From Gammaproteobacteria bacterium MOLA455 (lineage in GTDB: Bacteria; Pseudomonadota; Gammaproteobacteria; Pseudomonadales; Porticoccaceae): 60,331 nt of DNA. This document shows, piece by piece, positions 25,420 to 35,523 of this stretch. The notes beneath the pieces were generated by a model. That model did no database searches, was not told the origin of the DNA, and saw only the letters and a list, made by a program, of their open reading frames with translations. A program made the position numbers and the translations under genes. Every line of letters begins with the position of its first letter. Positions within the stretch are counted from its first letter, which is position 1. The stretch spans positions 448,915 to 509,245 of the forward strand of contig AZIN01000004.1 in assembly GCA_000511875.1 (NCBI GenBank), written 5' to 3'.

Positions 25420-26010
25420 GTGGCCACTGTTTTTGAGAAGGTAAGTGTTAAGAAAATCGGACTTTTGCTTAGCTGCGGGTTATTGATCAGCTGTCTTGGT
25501 AAACCTGAATCTGTATCGCCGGTTGCCGAATTGGATACTCAGCGCTATTTGGGTACCTGGTATGAAGTGGCGCGGCTGGATCATTCGTTTGAGCGCGGCC
25601 TAAGCAATGTCACCGCCGACTACTCAATGCGTGAGGACGGCGGCTTGCGGGTGATTAACCGCGGCTACTCAGCAGAAGAGGGCGCCTGGCAGCAGGCGGA
25701 GGGCAGGGCTTACACCATTGATGACAAGCAACCCGCTCATCTCAAGGTGTCTTTCTTTGGGCCTTTTTTTGGCTCCTACGTCGTTTTCGAATTGGATTCG
25801 GATTATCAATACGCCTTTGTGGCGGGTAATACGAGCAACTATTTGTGGCTGCTGGCACGGACACCCAGCATTAGCGATAAGTTAAAAAAGCATTTTTTAG
25901 AGCGTGCTGGGGCACTGGGTTTTGCAGTGGACGATTTGATTTTTGTGGATCAGGAGTTGAATCAAAAAGCCGTCGGCAGTGATATTGAATCTTCTGTGGA
26001 AAAAGATTGA
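25420..26010 (+). CDS. blc: Lipocalin lipoprotein (Blc-like)
   Basis: Bacterial lipocalin, an outer-membrane lipoprotein that binds lysophospholipids or fatty acids. A lipoprotein signal with lipobox LLISC is followed by the lipocalin start motif YLGTWYEVARLDHSFERG. Further conserved blocks are NVTADYSM, LKVSFFGPFFGSYVV and NYLWLLARTP. The 196 residues, including the signal, fit Blc. The start is GTG at 25420. The N-terminal ATVFEKVSVKK stretch is slightly long for a signal peptide. Confidence 0.92.
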   Translation: MATVFEKVSVKKIGLLLSCGLLISCLGKPESVSPVAELDTQRYLGTWYEVARLDHSFERGLSNVTADYSMREDGGLRVINRGYSAEEGAWQQAEGRAYTIDDKQPAHLKVSFFGPFFGSYVVFELDSDYQYAFVAGNTSNYLWLLARTPSISDKLKKHFLERAGALGFAVDDLIFVDQELNQKAVGSDIESSVEKD

Positions 26011-26030
26011 GCGTAGCGGTTGCATGTTCT

Positions 26031-26100
26031 GAGATCTCTCACATTCGTTCGAGATAACGGGCGCCCAATACCGTTATTCTGAGCGAAGCCGCAGGATCTC
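26031..26100. repeat. Imperfect palindromic intergenic element (MITE/REP-like)
   Basis: A 28-bp left arm (26031-26058) and right arm (26073-26100) form an imperfect inverted repeat with perfect outer GAGATC/GATCTC and inner GATAAC-type ends around a 14-bp GC-rich centre. The right arm contains TTCTGAGCGAAGCCGCAGGA, a sequence type common in dispersed intergenic repeats of other bacteria. It lies between the 3' ends of blc and csiV and may also act as a terminator-like hairpin. Confidence 0.6.
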
Positions 26101-26133
26101 ACTTCTGTGGTAGCTACAAAACCTCAACAAACA

Positions 26134-27333
26134 CTATTCAGTCTCGGCCAATGTATCGTCTAAAACCGGATTAAGCACTTCAGGTTCATAGGGCCTAATA
26201 GTTACCAGCACGCCCATTTTGGGATGGTCAATATAGTAGCTCTGCTGTTCTTCCAGACGCTTGGACTGATCAAAGGTCCACAGCGACTTAACCGGATACT
26301 GGCTAGGCTGCTGAATGTCCTCTGCAACCTCTGCAACCTCAGCTGCCGAACTCTCGGTATTCACCGTCGTGGCGACATCAGATTCCGGTAGATCGATAAA
26401 AAAGTCTTCAATACGGTTTTCATTAAATTCAATGTCGGCGATCACATAGCTGTCGGCGAGACTGGGCTGCTCTCGAAGTGGAAACTCGGGCAGCTCGATC
26501 ATGTTTTCTGGATCGCCTTGCTGATCAAACTCCAGCAGCCAGAGATCTGATTGAAAGTGCAAAAAGCGCGATTTGTAAAAACGCAAGCTACCTTCAATTT
26601 CAAAGCGATCCAGATATTGCTTGCCAGCTTTGATAATCACCCAGGGATCCTGCTCTAGCTCATCTGCGGAGAAACGCCAGGCTTCGTGAAATACCACGTT
26701 GTATTGCTCTTGGCGGTCTAGGGCGCGGGAACTCTCGTTGAAGTTGCGCACATCTCGGGGCAGTTTTGTAAAGGTGGGTTCATATTCCGCAACATAGATT
26801 TCTTCGGCGCCTTGGTTTTGATTGTCGATAAGATTGCTGGCTAAGAAAGCGGCGTCTTGGGCATTAATCTGAGCGAGATCGTAGTCGTCGAAGGGGCTAT
26901 TTTGATTGAGGCCTTTGTTTTCAATTTGCTCTCCATTGGGCACCGCAATCGGCTCTTCCATATTCTCTAGTTCTAACTCAGCAAAGCCTAAGGCTGGATC
27001 TGCTACTGTGGCAAAGGGAATGATTCGCTCTGCTGTTTTTGAGACAACGCCAGTGTCGGCGACCGGAAAATTATTGTTTGAAATCTGATCTGGGTCGAGC
27101 AGTTCGAGACTATTCTCTGGAAAGTCTAGGCTGTAATTGCGCGGTGGCTGCTCTTCACCGACATAACCCTGTTGGGTGAAAATAACCACTTCAACTTGAT
27201 ACCAGGGGGCTGCAACTGCTTCGGTTTGCTCGCTGCTGTCTTGGGCGACACTCAGACTGCTGATTAGCGCCAACATGGCGACCCACAGGCTGGTAGCCCG
27301 CTGCGCTGTCCGCTGATGCTTATCTGTGGTCAT
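26134..27333 (-). CDS. csiV: CsiV-family cell-shape/peptidoglycan-associated protein
   Basis: A secreted protein of about 399 residues. The signal peptide (LWVAMLALISSLSVAQ) is followed by the CsiV N-terminal motif WYQVEVVIFTQQG. A C-terminal conserved block follows with LHFQSDLWLLEF, LEEQQSYYIDHPKMGVLVTI. CsiV is a periplasmic activator of peptidoglycan assembly in Vibrio and is encoded directly downstream of mfd, as here. The start at 27333 is chosen for the AAGGGA 9 nt upstream. An upstream in-frame start at 27405 would abut mfd. Confidence 0.8.
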   Translation of the reverse strand: MTTDKHQRTAQRATSLWVAMLALISSLSVAQDSSEQTEAVAAPWYQVEVVIFTQQGYVGEEQPPRNYSLDFPENSLELLDPDQISNNNFPVADTGVVSKTAERIIPFATVADPALGFAELELENMEEPIAVPNGEQIENKGLNQNSPFDDYDLAQINAQDAAFLASNLIDNQNQGAEEIYVAEYEPTFTKLPRDVRNFNESSRALDRQEQYNVVFHEAWRFSADELEQDPWVIIKAGKQYLDRFEIEGSLRFYKSRFLHFQSDLWLLEFDQQGDPENMIELPEFPLREQPSLADSYVIADIEFNENRIEDFFIDLPESDVATTVNTESSAAEVAEVAEDIQQPSQYPVKSLWTFDQSKRLEEQQSYYIDHPKMGVLVTIRPYEPEVLNPVLDDTLAETE

Positions 27334-27405
27334 GGTTACCATTCCCTTGTGTATGCGTTGCAAGGTAGTCCGGGTTTGATCGCAATCGTTTAACTGCTCA
27401 ATCAC

Positions 27406-30400
27406 TCAACTAGCGTTCTCTGCTGGCATAAGTTGATTGAGAATCAGGGTCAACTTATCCACCCGCTCTTCCGCTGTTTCCATCTCTGTAGTGAAACTCA
27501 ATTGATCGTTATTTTGCAAGCGGAATGTGCCTGGGTGCTTCTGCACCATTTCAATAATGGTCATGGGTTCCACTGGAGTGCTGGCGCTAAACTTAAGTCG
27601 TCCACCATTGGGACCTGCTTCAATTTTGATCAGTCCCAGACGTTCGCCCATCTGTCGCAGCTTAGCCAGCTCAAATAAGGTTTTGGCCGGTTGCGGTAAG
27701 AGTCCAAAACGATCGATCATCTCTACCTGCAATTCATAGAGATCACGCTCAGTCTGGCAATTGGCGAGACGCTTGTAGAGTGTCAGGCGCATATTGACGT
27801 CGGGTAGATAGTCGTCTGGTATCAGTGCCGGCAGATGCAGATTGACCTCTATGCCCTGATCCAAGGCGGCCCCCAGTTCTGCCTGCTTGCCGTTTTTAAT
27901 CGCGTTAACGGCTCGCTCGAGCATTTCCAGATAGAGGGTAAAGCCAATCGCCTGAATATGGCCACTCTGCTCTTCACCGAGCAGTTCGCCAGCGCCGCGA
28001 ATTTCCAGATCATTGGTCGCTAGAGTAAATCCAGAGCCCAGATGATCGGCGGCAGAGATGGCTTCCAGGCGTTTTTGTGCGTCGGGAGTCATGGTTTTGG
28101 GTGGCGGAGTTAAGAGATAGGCATAGGCCTGGTGATGTGAGCGTCCTACACGACCGCGCAGCTGGTGCAGCTGTGCGAGGCCGAACTTATCTGCGCGTTC
28201 AATCAAGATGGTGTTGGCGCTGGGAATATCGATGCCGGTTTCAATGATGGTGGTGCAGACCAGCACATTGAAACGCTGGTGATAAAAGTCTGACATCACC
28301 TGTTCCAACTGACGTTCGCGCATCTGGCCGTGGGCAACATTGATGCGTGCCTCTGGGACTAGCAGAGCCAGCTCGTCGGCGGTGCGCTGAATATTTTTCA
28401 CATCGTTGTGCAAGAAGTAGGCCTGCCCGCCGCGGAGAATTTCACGGAGTATGGCTTCTCGGGTAATGCGATCTTCGCGCTGACGGATAAAGGTTTTCAC
28501 CGATAGACGTCGCGCTGGTGGGGTGGCAATAATCGACAGATCTCGCACCGCATGCATGGATAGATTCAGCGTTCTTGGAATCGGTGTTGCGGTCATGGTG
28601 AGAATATCCACCGAGCTGCGCATCGATTTAATCTTTTCTTTTTGGCGCACACCAAAGCGATGTTCTTCGTCGATAATCAGCAGGCCGAGACGCTCAAAGT
28701 CGATCTTGGCATGGAGCAATTTGTGGGTGCTGATAAGAATATCTACCTTGCCACTCTCGGTGTCGGCAATCACCTGTTCCTGCTCCTGGGCGGTACGGAA
28801 GCGTGATAGCTCTTCGACAGTGATGGGCCAGTTGGCAAAGCGGTCGCGGAAGTTTTGCAAATGCTGATGAGCGAGCAATGTGGTGGGTACTAAGATCACT
28901 ACCTGTTTGCTGCTGGAGACGGCGGTAAAGGCGGCGCGCATGGCCACTTCGGTTTTACCGAATCCCACATCACCACAGACCAACCGATCCATAGGTTGGG
29001 GGCTGAGCAAGTCTCGGCGCACGGCGTCGATGGCCTCGGCCTGATCGGCGGTTTCCTCGAAGGGAAACTCACCACTAAACTTGCGGTAATCCTCTTCATT
29101 GCTATCACAGGCAAAACCTTTTCGCGCTGCCCGGCGAGCGTAAATGTCGAGCAATTCAGCGGCTGTGTCGCGTATCTGTTTGGCGGCCTTCTCTTTTGCT
29201 TTGCTCCACTTGTCGGTACCCAGTTTATGCAGGGGCGCCATGGATTGGTCGCCGCCACCAAAGCGGCTGATTAAGTGTAGGGATGAGACCGGCACATAGA
29301 GTTTGGCGTCATTGGCATAGACCAGCATAAGGAATTCCTGCACTGACTTATCCACTTCGAGGGTAACCAGCCCCTGGAAGCGACCGACACCATGATCCAT
29401 ATGGACCACTGGTGCGCCGTGCTGCAGTTCGGCGAGACTTTTAAAGATATGATCCGGTGACTCTGATGCCTTTGAGCGACGACGGCGCTGCATGACCTGT
29501 TGGCCAAAGAGCTCGCCCTCAGTGATCAGACAGATGCCTTGGTCTGGGCTATAGAGGCCCTGATCTATTGGGTAGGTGGTAACCGAAAAGCGCTGGCTGC
29601 TATTGATAAAGCCTTGCCAGTTGTCGACTTCCGTGGCCACCACATCAATTTTTTTCAGGAAGCCAGCGAGAACTTCTCGGCGTCCCGCGGATTCAGCGCA
29701 AAACAGCACGCGACCATCAAAGTCTTGAAGGAATTCCTGCAAGGTTGACAGAGGGTTGCTGAGCTTGGAGTTAACTGCCACGTCGGGCACGGCGCGGAGA
29801 TTGAAGTTGATGCTGCCGGCGCTGGCTTTGACAGGCTGGCGATCGATCTCAGTGCGCGGCAGTTTTTTGATCTGCTCGAAGACTTCCTCGACACCGAGAA
29901 ATAATTCTCTCGGGGAGAGGATAGGGCGGGTGGGATCAACCCCGTACTCGGCATAACGGGCATTGGTATCCTGCCAAAAGGCGAGGGAGGCGTCTTCGAT
30001 GCCGACATGACTAAACAGCTGTACCTTCTCCGGCAGGTAATCAAACAGCGTCGCTGTTTGATCAAAAAATAGACTTAAATAGTACTCTATGCCCTGTGGC
30101 GCAATACCCTCTTTGATGTCGCGGTAGACTGGGCATTTGTCCGGGCTCTGGTCAAAATGCGTGTGCCAGTTATTGAGGAATTGATTGCAAGCCTGCTTGT
30201 CGAGAGGAAACTCCCGAGCCGGCAACAGCTCAATCTGGGTGACATTTTCTGAAGTGCGTTGCGACTCTGAATCAAACAGTCTCAGGCTTTCGATTTCATC
30301 GTCCAGTAGATCGATACGGAAAGGCTGTGTGGCACCCATTGGGTAGATGTCGATCAGTGAACCGCGAAAGGCGTATTCGCCATGTTCATAAACGGTTTCA

Positions 30401-30918
30401 ACGCGGTTGTAGCCGGCACGAGATAGCTGCTGCTGAAGTTCATCGCGATCGAGCAACTCACCAACCTTATAGGAAAAGGTTCGCGAGGCAATAAAGTCCG
30501 TGGGCGCCAGCCTGTGCATCAGCGTCGGCAGTGGCACTATTAATAGTGCATGCTGGGCATTGGGCAGGTTGGCCAGTGTTTGCAGGCGCGCTGAAACAAT
30601 ATCCTGGTGCGGAGAAAAAATATCGTAGGGTAGGGTTTCCCAGTCCGGGAAGTTGAGGATCGGAAAATCCTGCTCGGCACTAAAAAATGCCAGTGCTCGA
30701 CTCTGAGCTGACGCTTCCCGGGCGGTCTCAGTGATCAGGATACTGAGTCCATCAAACTGAAGCGCGGCTTCGGCAATGGCTAGGGCGCGACCTGCGGCTT
30801 GCAATTCACCCCAGTGATTTTTATCACCGGGTTTAGCGCTTACACCCAAGCCGAGAATTGTCTCTGATTTTGCGCGGGACTCTAAGTCTAAAGTTGTTTG
30901 CGAAGCTGAAACTGTCAT
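27406..30918 (-). CDS. mfd: Transcription-repair coupling factor
   Basis: A 1170-residue ATP-dependent translocase. It removes stalled RNA polymerase and recruits UvrA. Domains in order: UvrB-like N-terminal module (FPDWETLPYDIFSPH), RNA-polymerase-interacting CarD-like domain (HMDHGVGRFQGLV), RecG-like helicase with Walker A (GDVGFGKTEVAMRAAF), DEEH box (LLIIDEEHRFGVRQKEK), motif III TMTATPIPRTL, and the C-terminal TRCF domain. Full length and intact. csiV follows. Confidence 0.97.
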   Translation of the reverse strand: MTVSASQTTLDLESRAKSETILGLGVSAKPGDKNHWGELQAAGRALAIAEAALQFDGLSILITETAREASAQSRALAFFSAEQDFPILNFPDWETLPYDIFSPHQDIVSARLQTLANLPNAQHALLIVPLPTLMHRLAPTDFIASRTFSYKVGELLDRDELQQQLSRAGYNRVETVYEHGEYAFRGSLIDIYPMGATQPFRIDLLDDEIESLRLFDSESQRTSENVTQIELLPAREFPLDKQACNQFLNNWHTHFDQSPDKCPVYRDIKEGIAPQGIEYYLSLFFDQTATLFDYLPEKVQLFSHVGIEDASLAFWQDTNARYAEYGVDPTRPILSPRELFLGVEEVFEQIKKLPRTEIDRQPVKASAGSINFNLRAVPDVAVNSKLSNPLSTLQEFLQDFDGRVLFCAESAGRREVLAGFLKKIDVVATEVDNWQGFINSSQRFSVTTYPIDQGLYSPDQGICLITEGELFGQQVMQRRRRSKASESPDHIFKSLAELQHGAPVVHMDHGVGRFQGLVTLEVDKSVQEFLMLVYANDAKLYVPVSSLHLISRFGGGDQSMAPLHKLGTDKWSKAKEKAAKQIRDTAAELLDIYARRAARKGFACDSNEEDYRKFSGEFPFEETADQAEAIDAVRRDLLSPQPMDRLVCGDVGFGKTEVAMRAAFTAVSSSKQVVILVPTTLLAHQHLQNFRDRFANWPITVEELSRFRTAQEQEQVIADTESGKVDILISTHKLLHAKIDFERLGLLIIDEEHRFGVRQKEKIKSMRSSVDILTMTATPIPRTLNLSMHAVRDLSIIATPPARRLSVKTFIRQREDRITREAILREILRGGQAYFLHNDVKNIQRTADELALLVPEARINVAHGQMRERQLEQVMSDFYHQRFNVLVCTTIIETGIDIPSANTILIERADKFGLAQLHQLRGRVGRSHHQAYAYLLTPPPKTMTPDAQKRLEAISAADHLGSGFTLATNDLEIRGAGELLGEEQSGHIQAIGFTLYLEMLERAVNAIKNGKQAELGAALDQGIEVNLHLPALIPDDYLPDVNMRLTLYKRLANCQTERDLYELQVEMIDRFGLLPQPAKTLFELAKLRQMGERLGLIKIEAGPNGGRLKFSASTPVEPMTIIEMVQKHPGTFRLQNNDQLSFTTEMETAEERVDKLTLILNQLMPAENAS

Positions 30919-31137
30919 AACACCTACATGCTGAGTGAAAAGTTGTACTAAAGTTAAGCTGATACTGCACTGTTGTTAACGTTGGTTCACAGTGGGCCGC
31001 TATTTTACTCGCGGTCGACCAGTGATAGATAGAGGCAATAGTCTGTATAGACCAGACGAAGTCTTTGCCTGTTGCCTGCGTCACTAATGTTAACGATAAT
31101 GCCAACACCTCCAAAACTGCTTGAAAAGGACCCGCCA

Positions 31138-32607
31138 GTGATTGATCAGAAGAGACCCCTCCCAGACGATTTTTTCAAAGATTGGAAACAACGTGAAGCC
31201 CTTGCCGAAGGCATGATACCGATAATTGGCAAACTCTACCGCGAGCGCAATGTATCGACCTATATGTATGGCAACAGCATGGTTAATAAGTCGGTTACTG
31301 ATCTGATGAAGTTCCATCGCCGTGTGCGTCAGGTAGAGCAGAATGAATTATCGGAATTTGATTCCTCACCGATGATTGAGGCGATTGCCCGTTTACACCT
31401 TGGGCCTGCGCATATAGATCTTGGCAAAATGGTGGTTAAGTTTCAGAGCATTGGCAATGGTCGCAGTGTCGATGAATTTGTTGCTGATGAGCTGAAAGAC
31501 ATTATCGGCTCCGACGTCAAGCCACTGCCCCAACCTCAGGACGTGGTGCTTTACGGTTTTGGTCGCATTGGGCGATTAGTGGCGAGAATTCTGATTGATA
31601 AGGCTGGTGGGGGTGATGTAATGCGCCTGCGCGCCATTGTGATTCGCAAAGGCAAAGTTGACAACGATTTGGAAAAGCGTGCAGCTCTGCTGCGGCGTGA
31701 TTCAGTTCACGGTTCCTTTAAAGGCACCATTCGTGTGCTGGAGGAAGAGAATACTCTGGTGATCAACGGTAATCCAGTGAAGGTGATCTACGCCAATTCG
31801 CCAGACGAAATCGATTACACCGAATATGGCATTAATAATGCCTTGATTGTCGATAACACCGGTGTCTGGAAAGACAATGCGGGCCTCGGCGGTCATCTGC
31901 GCCCGGGCGCCTCAAAAGTCTTGTTGACTGCCCCAGCTGGCGACGATATTCCAAATATTGTCTACGGTGTCAACGACGGGGAAATTACCCCTGAGCGCAA
32001 GATTATCTCGGCGGCGTCCTGCACCACCAATGCCATTGTCCCGGTACTCAAGTGCTTGCTGGATGAGTTCGGTATCAATAGTGGCCATGTTGAAACCGTA
32101 CACGCTTACACCAACGATCAGAACTTGATCGACAATTACCACAAAGGTGATCGTCGCGGGCGCAGTGCAGCGCTTAACATGGTGTTGACCTCTACTGGCG
32201 CGGCCAAGGCAGTGGCCAAGGTAATTCCACAGCTGAAAGGCAAGTTGACCGGCAATGCGATTCGGGTGCCCACACCCAATGTGTCTATGGCTATTCTCAA
32301 TCTGCAGCTCGGTCGCGACACGACAGTTAAAGAGTTAAACGAGTTTATGCGCCAGAAGGCACTGCACTCTGAGTTGCAGCAGCAGATTGGCTACACTATT
32401 TCCACTGAAGCTGTGTCCACAGATTTCGTCGGTTCACGTCAGGCCTGTGTCTACGATTCTCAGGCTACCATCGTCGAAGGCAATAGCTGTGTACTCTATT
32501 GTTGGTATGACAATGAATTTGGTTATAGCTGTCAGGTGGTACGCTGCCTAGAAAAGTTCGCTGGTGTCAGCTGGCCCTCGTACCCTAGAGTCTTGGCTGC
32601 GAGTTAA
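31138..32607 (+). CDS. Glyceraldehyde-3-phosphate dehydrogenase, long Gap2-type
   Basis: NAD(P)-dependent GAPDH that interconverts glyceraldehyde-3-phosphate and 1,3-bisphosphoglycerate. A 120-residue N-terminal extension (DDFFKDWKQREALAEGMIP) precedes the Rossmann domain (VVLYGFGRIGRLVAR). The catalytic Cys lies in SAASCTTNAIVPVLK and the C-terminal motif is WYDNEFGYSCQVVR. The extended form is known from Pseudomonas-type genomes next to mfd and is associated there with gluconeogenesis. I chose GTG 31138 because AAAAGGA lies 7 nt upstream. ATG codons at 31087 and 31099 are alternatives. Confidence 0.9.
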   Translation: MIDQKRPLPDDFFKDWKQREALAEGMIPIIGKLYRERNVSTYMYGNSMVNKSVTDLMKFHRRVRQVEQNELSEFDSSPMIEAIARLHLGPAHIDLGKMVVKFQSIGNGRSVDEFVADELKDIIGSDVKPLPQPQDVVLYGFGRIGRLVARILIDKAGGGDVMRLRAIVIRKGKVDNDLEKRAALLRRDSVHGSFKGTIRVLEEENTLVINGNPVKVIYANSPDEIDYTEYGINNALIVDNTGVWKDNAGLGGHLRPGASKVLLTAPAGDDIPNIVYGVNDGEITPERKIISAASCTTNAIVPVLKCLLDEFGINSGHVETVHAYTNDQNLIDNYHKGDRRGRSAALNMVLTSTGAAKAVAKVIPQLKGKLTGNAIRVPTPNVSMAILNLQLGRDTTVKELNEFMRQKALHSELQQQIGYTISTEAVSTDFVGSRQACVYDSQATIVEGNSCVLYCWYDNEFGYSCQVVRCLEKFAGVSWPSYPRVLAAS

Positions 32608-32656
32608 ACTAGATTGTTTTAAGCCTACTCCAGGCTTCTGAAACAACCTTTTGTGG

Positions 32657-32688
32657 GACTCGGCGCAGCCTCTGCGTCGGGTCTTTTT
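32657..32688 (+). terminator. Rho-independent terminator after GAPDH
   Basis: A 12-bp stem (GACTCGGCGCAG with CTGCGTCGGGTC, two wobble pairs) closes a CCT loop and is followed by TTTTT. It lies within the 377-nt gene-free stretch 32608-32984. The remainder of that stretch, up to nqrA, must contain the nqr promoter, but I see no convincing -35/-10 pair and no other gene. Confidence 0.88.
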
Positions 32689-32984
32689 ACTCACTGGTTG
32701 CAGCATTGTGAGCAGTGTTGTGAATGCCGTTCAGGCAAATCCTCAGTCCGACAAACCGAATATCTCAGATATAAGCCACTTTAACTTTGTTTGGTCCCAT
32801 TCAGACTGGAATCACAGCGCCTAGACCTTTATAATCCCGCCGATCTTAAATTGGTAGACAACGCTTCTCATCTGTTTGCCGACACTACGCTGACAATATT
32901 CGCAAATTGGCCGTTAAACCGCCTTGTTGAGTCTATTCAGCGATACAGCCCAAATATTAAATTTTTAAGTATTAGGTATTTTCT

Positions 32985-34325
32985 ATGATAAAAATCCGTC
33001 GCGGATTAGACCTGCCCATAGCTGGCAAGCCAGAGCAGGTTGTTCACGATGGCCCAGTCATAGGTCAGGTTGCGGTAGTTGGTTTTGACTACCCGGGCAT
33101 GAAGCCCACCATGGCCGTGCGCGAAGGTGATCGCGTCAAACTGGGTCAATTGCTGTTTACTGACAAAAAAACTGTCGGTGTAAAATACACCGCCCCTGCA
33201 GCTGGTGTTGTAGTGGCAGTCAACCGCGGCGAACGCCGTGTATTTCAATCTCTGGTTATCGATGTCGACGGAAACGACGCTGAAAGCTTTGCCCAGTACA
33301 GTGCTGAGCAGCTCGCTTCATTGGATCGCAACCTTGTGGTTGAGAACCTAGTTAACTCTGGCCAGTGGGTGTCATTGCGCACTCGTCCTTTTGCCCGAGT
33401 ACCGGCGCCAGAGTCGACTCCATCATCAATTTTTGTGACTGCCATGGATACCAATCCGCTGGCAGCTGATCCAGCACCAATTATTGCGCAGCGCAGTGAA
33501 GACTTTGTCAACGGCCTAACCGTTCTGACACGCTTAACTGAGGGTCCGGTGCACCTTTGCAGTGCGGCTGATGCAACTGTTGCCGGCGATTCTGTCGATG
33601 GCGTTCAAACGCACAGCTTTGCCGGTCCCCATCCAGCAGGTCTGGCTGGAACTCATATTCACTTTATTGACCCAGTTAGCGCTGACAAAACCGTTTGGAC
33701 TATTGGTTATCAAGATGTAATCGCCATAGGTGCTCTGTTCACCAGTGGCGTTGTTGATAGCAGTCGTGTTGTTGCACTGGCTGGCCCTCAGGTCAATCAG
33801 CCGCGACTGTTAAAAACTCAGCTGGGTGCCAATCTTAATCAGCTGGTTATCGGCGAGTTGAAGAATGATGAGAACCGAGTTATCTCCGGTTCAGTTCTCT
33901 CCGGTCGCAAAGCGTCTGGCGAGTTCGTCTTTTTAGGGCGTTATCACTCCCAAGTCTCGGTTATCCGTGAAGGCCGCGAGCGCGATTTCCTGCACTATCT
34001 GAGAGCCGGTTTTGACAAGCACTCAGCACTGCCGATCTTTGTTTCCTCACTGAGCCAGAAACTCTTCAACATGACTTCCAGCACTAACGGCAGCGAACGC
34101 GCCATGGTACCTATAGGTGGCTATGAAGATGTGACTGCTCTGGATATCTTGCCGGTTCAGCTACTTCGCTCTCTGATTGTTGGCGATACAGAAATGGCAC
34201 AAAAACTCGGTTGCCTGGAATTGGACGAAGACGATGTAGGTCTATACAGCTATGTCTGTGTCGGCAAGCACGAGTACGGCCCAATTCTGCGCGATAATTT
34301 GACCAGAATAGAGAAGGAGGGTTAA
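32985..34325 (+). CDS. nqrA: Na+-translocating NADH:quinone reductase subunit A
   Basis: A 446-residue subunit of the six-subunit Na+-NQR, which oxidises NADH, reduces ubiquinone and pumps Na+. NqrA is peripheral and contributes to quinone binding. It begins [18 protein letters not shown] and shows the biotinyl-lipoyl-like fold ([20 protein letters not shown]). First gene of a tight six-gene operon; nqrB starts 4 nt later. Confidence 0.97.
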   Translation: MIKIRRGLDLPIAGKPEQVVHDGPVIGQVAVVGFDYPGMKPTMAVREGDRVKLGQLLFTDKKTVGVKYTAPAAGVVVAVNRGERRVFQSLVIDVDGNDAESFAQYSAEQLASLDRNLVVENLVNSGQWVSLRTRPFARVPAPESTPSSIFVTAMDTNPLAADPAPIIAQRSEDFVNGLTVLTRLTEGPVHLCSAADATVAGDSVDGVQTHSFAGPHPAGLAGTHIHFIDPVSADKTVWTIGYQDVIAIGALFTSGVVDSSRVVALAGPQVNQPRLLKTQLGANLNQLVIGELKNDENRVISGSVLSGRKASGEFVFLGRYHSQVSVIREGRERDFLHYLRAGFDKHSALPIFVSSLSQKLFNMTSSTNGSERAMVPIGGYEDVTALDILPVQLLRSLIVGDTEMAQKLGCLELDEDDVGLYSYVCVGKHEYGPILRDNLTRIEKEG

Positions 34326-34329
34326 GAGC

Positions 34330-35523
34330 ATGATACGTAATCTTCTCGATAAGGCAGAACCGCATTTCCATAAAGGCGGCAAGTGGGAAAGCTGGTATGC
34401 ACTTTACGAAGCGGTTGATACAGCTTTATTTAAGCCATCAGACGTAACCAAGAACAGTTCCCATGTGCGTGATTCCATCGACCTTAAACGGGTCATGATC
34501 ACAGTGTGGATGGCGACCTTCCCAACCATGTTTTTTGGTATGTGGAATGTCGGCTTTCAGGCCAATACCATCATGTTGGAAATGGGCATGTTGGCTCAAG
34601 AAGGCGGGCGCGGCATCTTTATCGCCATGTTGGCCGGTTACGACCCAACCAGCATCTGGGACAACCTAGTCCATGGTGCGGCTTACTTTCTACCTATATA
34701 CATGGTCACTTTTATAGTCGGCGGTTTCTGGGAAGTATTGTTTGCCAGTGTTCGCGGCCATGAAGTGAATGAAGGCTTCTTTGTCACCTCGGTACTCTTT
34801 GCTCTTTGCTGTCCTCCTGATCTGCCATTGTGGATGGTCGCTGTGGGCATCAGTTTCGGCATTGTCATTGGTAAAGAAGTATTCGGCGGCACCGGTAAGA
34901 ACTTCCTCAATCCAGCCCTAACCGGTCGCGCATTCCTTTACTTTGCCTATCCAGCTTATATGTCTGGTGACGCGGTATGGACCGCAGTAGACGGTTACAC
35001 TGGCGCAACCATGCTGTCAGTGGCGGCGACTGCCGGTATGGCGGGTCTTGAGCAGAGCGTAACTTGGATGTCAGCCTTTATCGGAACCATTCAGGGCTCT
35101 ATCGGTGAAACCTCGACCCTGGCGATTCTGCTTGGTGGCGTGGTGTTGATGGTGATGCGGATTGCTTCATGGCGCATCATTGGTGGTGTTCTGCTGGGCT
35201 CAGCGCTTTTGTCTATGCTGTTTAATGCTATCGACTCGACTAATCCCATGTTTGCCTTGCCGTTCTATTGGCACTGGGTGATCGGCGGATTTGCCTTCGG
35301 TGCAATCTTTATGGCCACCGACCCCGTATCTGCTGCAATGACTAATACAGGCAAGTTCTGGTACGGCATGCTGATTGGCGTCATGGTAATCCTGATTCGC
35401 GTAGTCAACCCGGCTTTCCCAGAGGGCATGATGCTGGCGATTTTGTTTGCCAATCTATTTGCACCGCTGTTCGATCATGCCGTGGTTCAAGGAAACATCA
35501 AAAGGAGATTGGCCCGTGGCTAG
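34330..35523 (+). CDS. nqrB: Na+-NQR subunit B
   Basis: A 397-residue integral membrane subunit with about ten membrane helices. It forms much of the Na+ channel and carries riboflavin and a covalently bound FMN. The FMN attachment motif is [10 protein letters not shown], with the predicted flavinylated Thr at residue 227. The end of the gene overlaps nqrC by 8 nt. Confidence 0.97.
   Translation: MIRNLLDKAEPHFHKGGKWESWYALYEAVDTALFKPSDVTKNSSHVRDSIDLKRVMITVWMATFPTMFFGMWNVGFQANTIMLEMGMLAQEGGRGIFIAMLAGYDPTSIWDNLVHGAAYFLPIYMVTFIVGGFWEVLFASVRGHEVNEGFFVTSVLFALCCPPDLPLWMVAVGISFGIVIGKEVFGGTGKNFLNPALTGRAFLYFAYPAYMSGDAVWTAVDGYTGATMLSVAATAGMAGLEQSVTWMSAFIGTIQGSIGETSTLAILLGGVVLMVMRIASWRIIGGVLLGSALLSMLFNAIDSTNPMFALPFYWHWVIGGFAFGAIFMATDPVSAAMTNTGKFWYGMLIGVMVILIRVVNPAFPEGMMLAILFANLFAPLFDHAVVQGNIKRRLARG

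Noticed and set aside
32791-32988. 65-codon frame before nqrA
   Set aside because: TTG start, no ribosome-binding site, no domain; it probably only covers the nqr promoter region.
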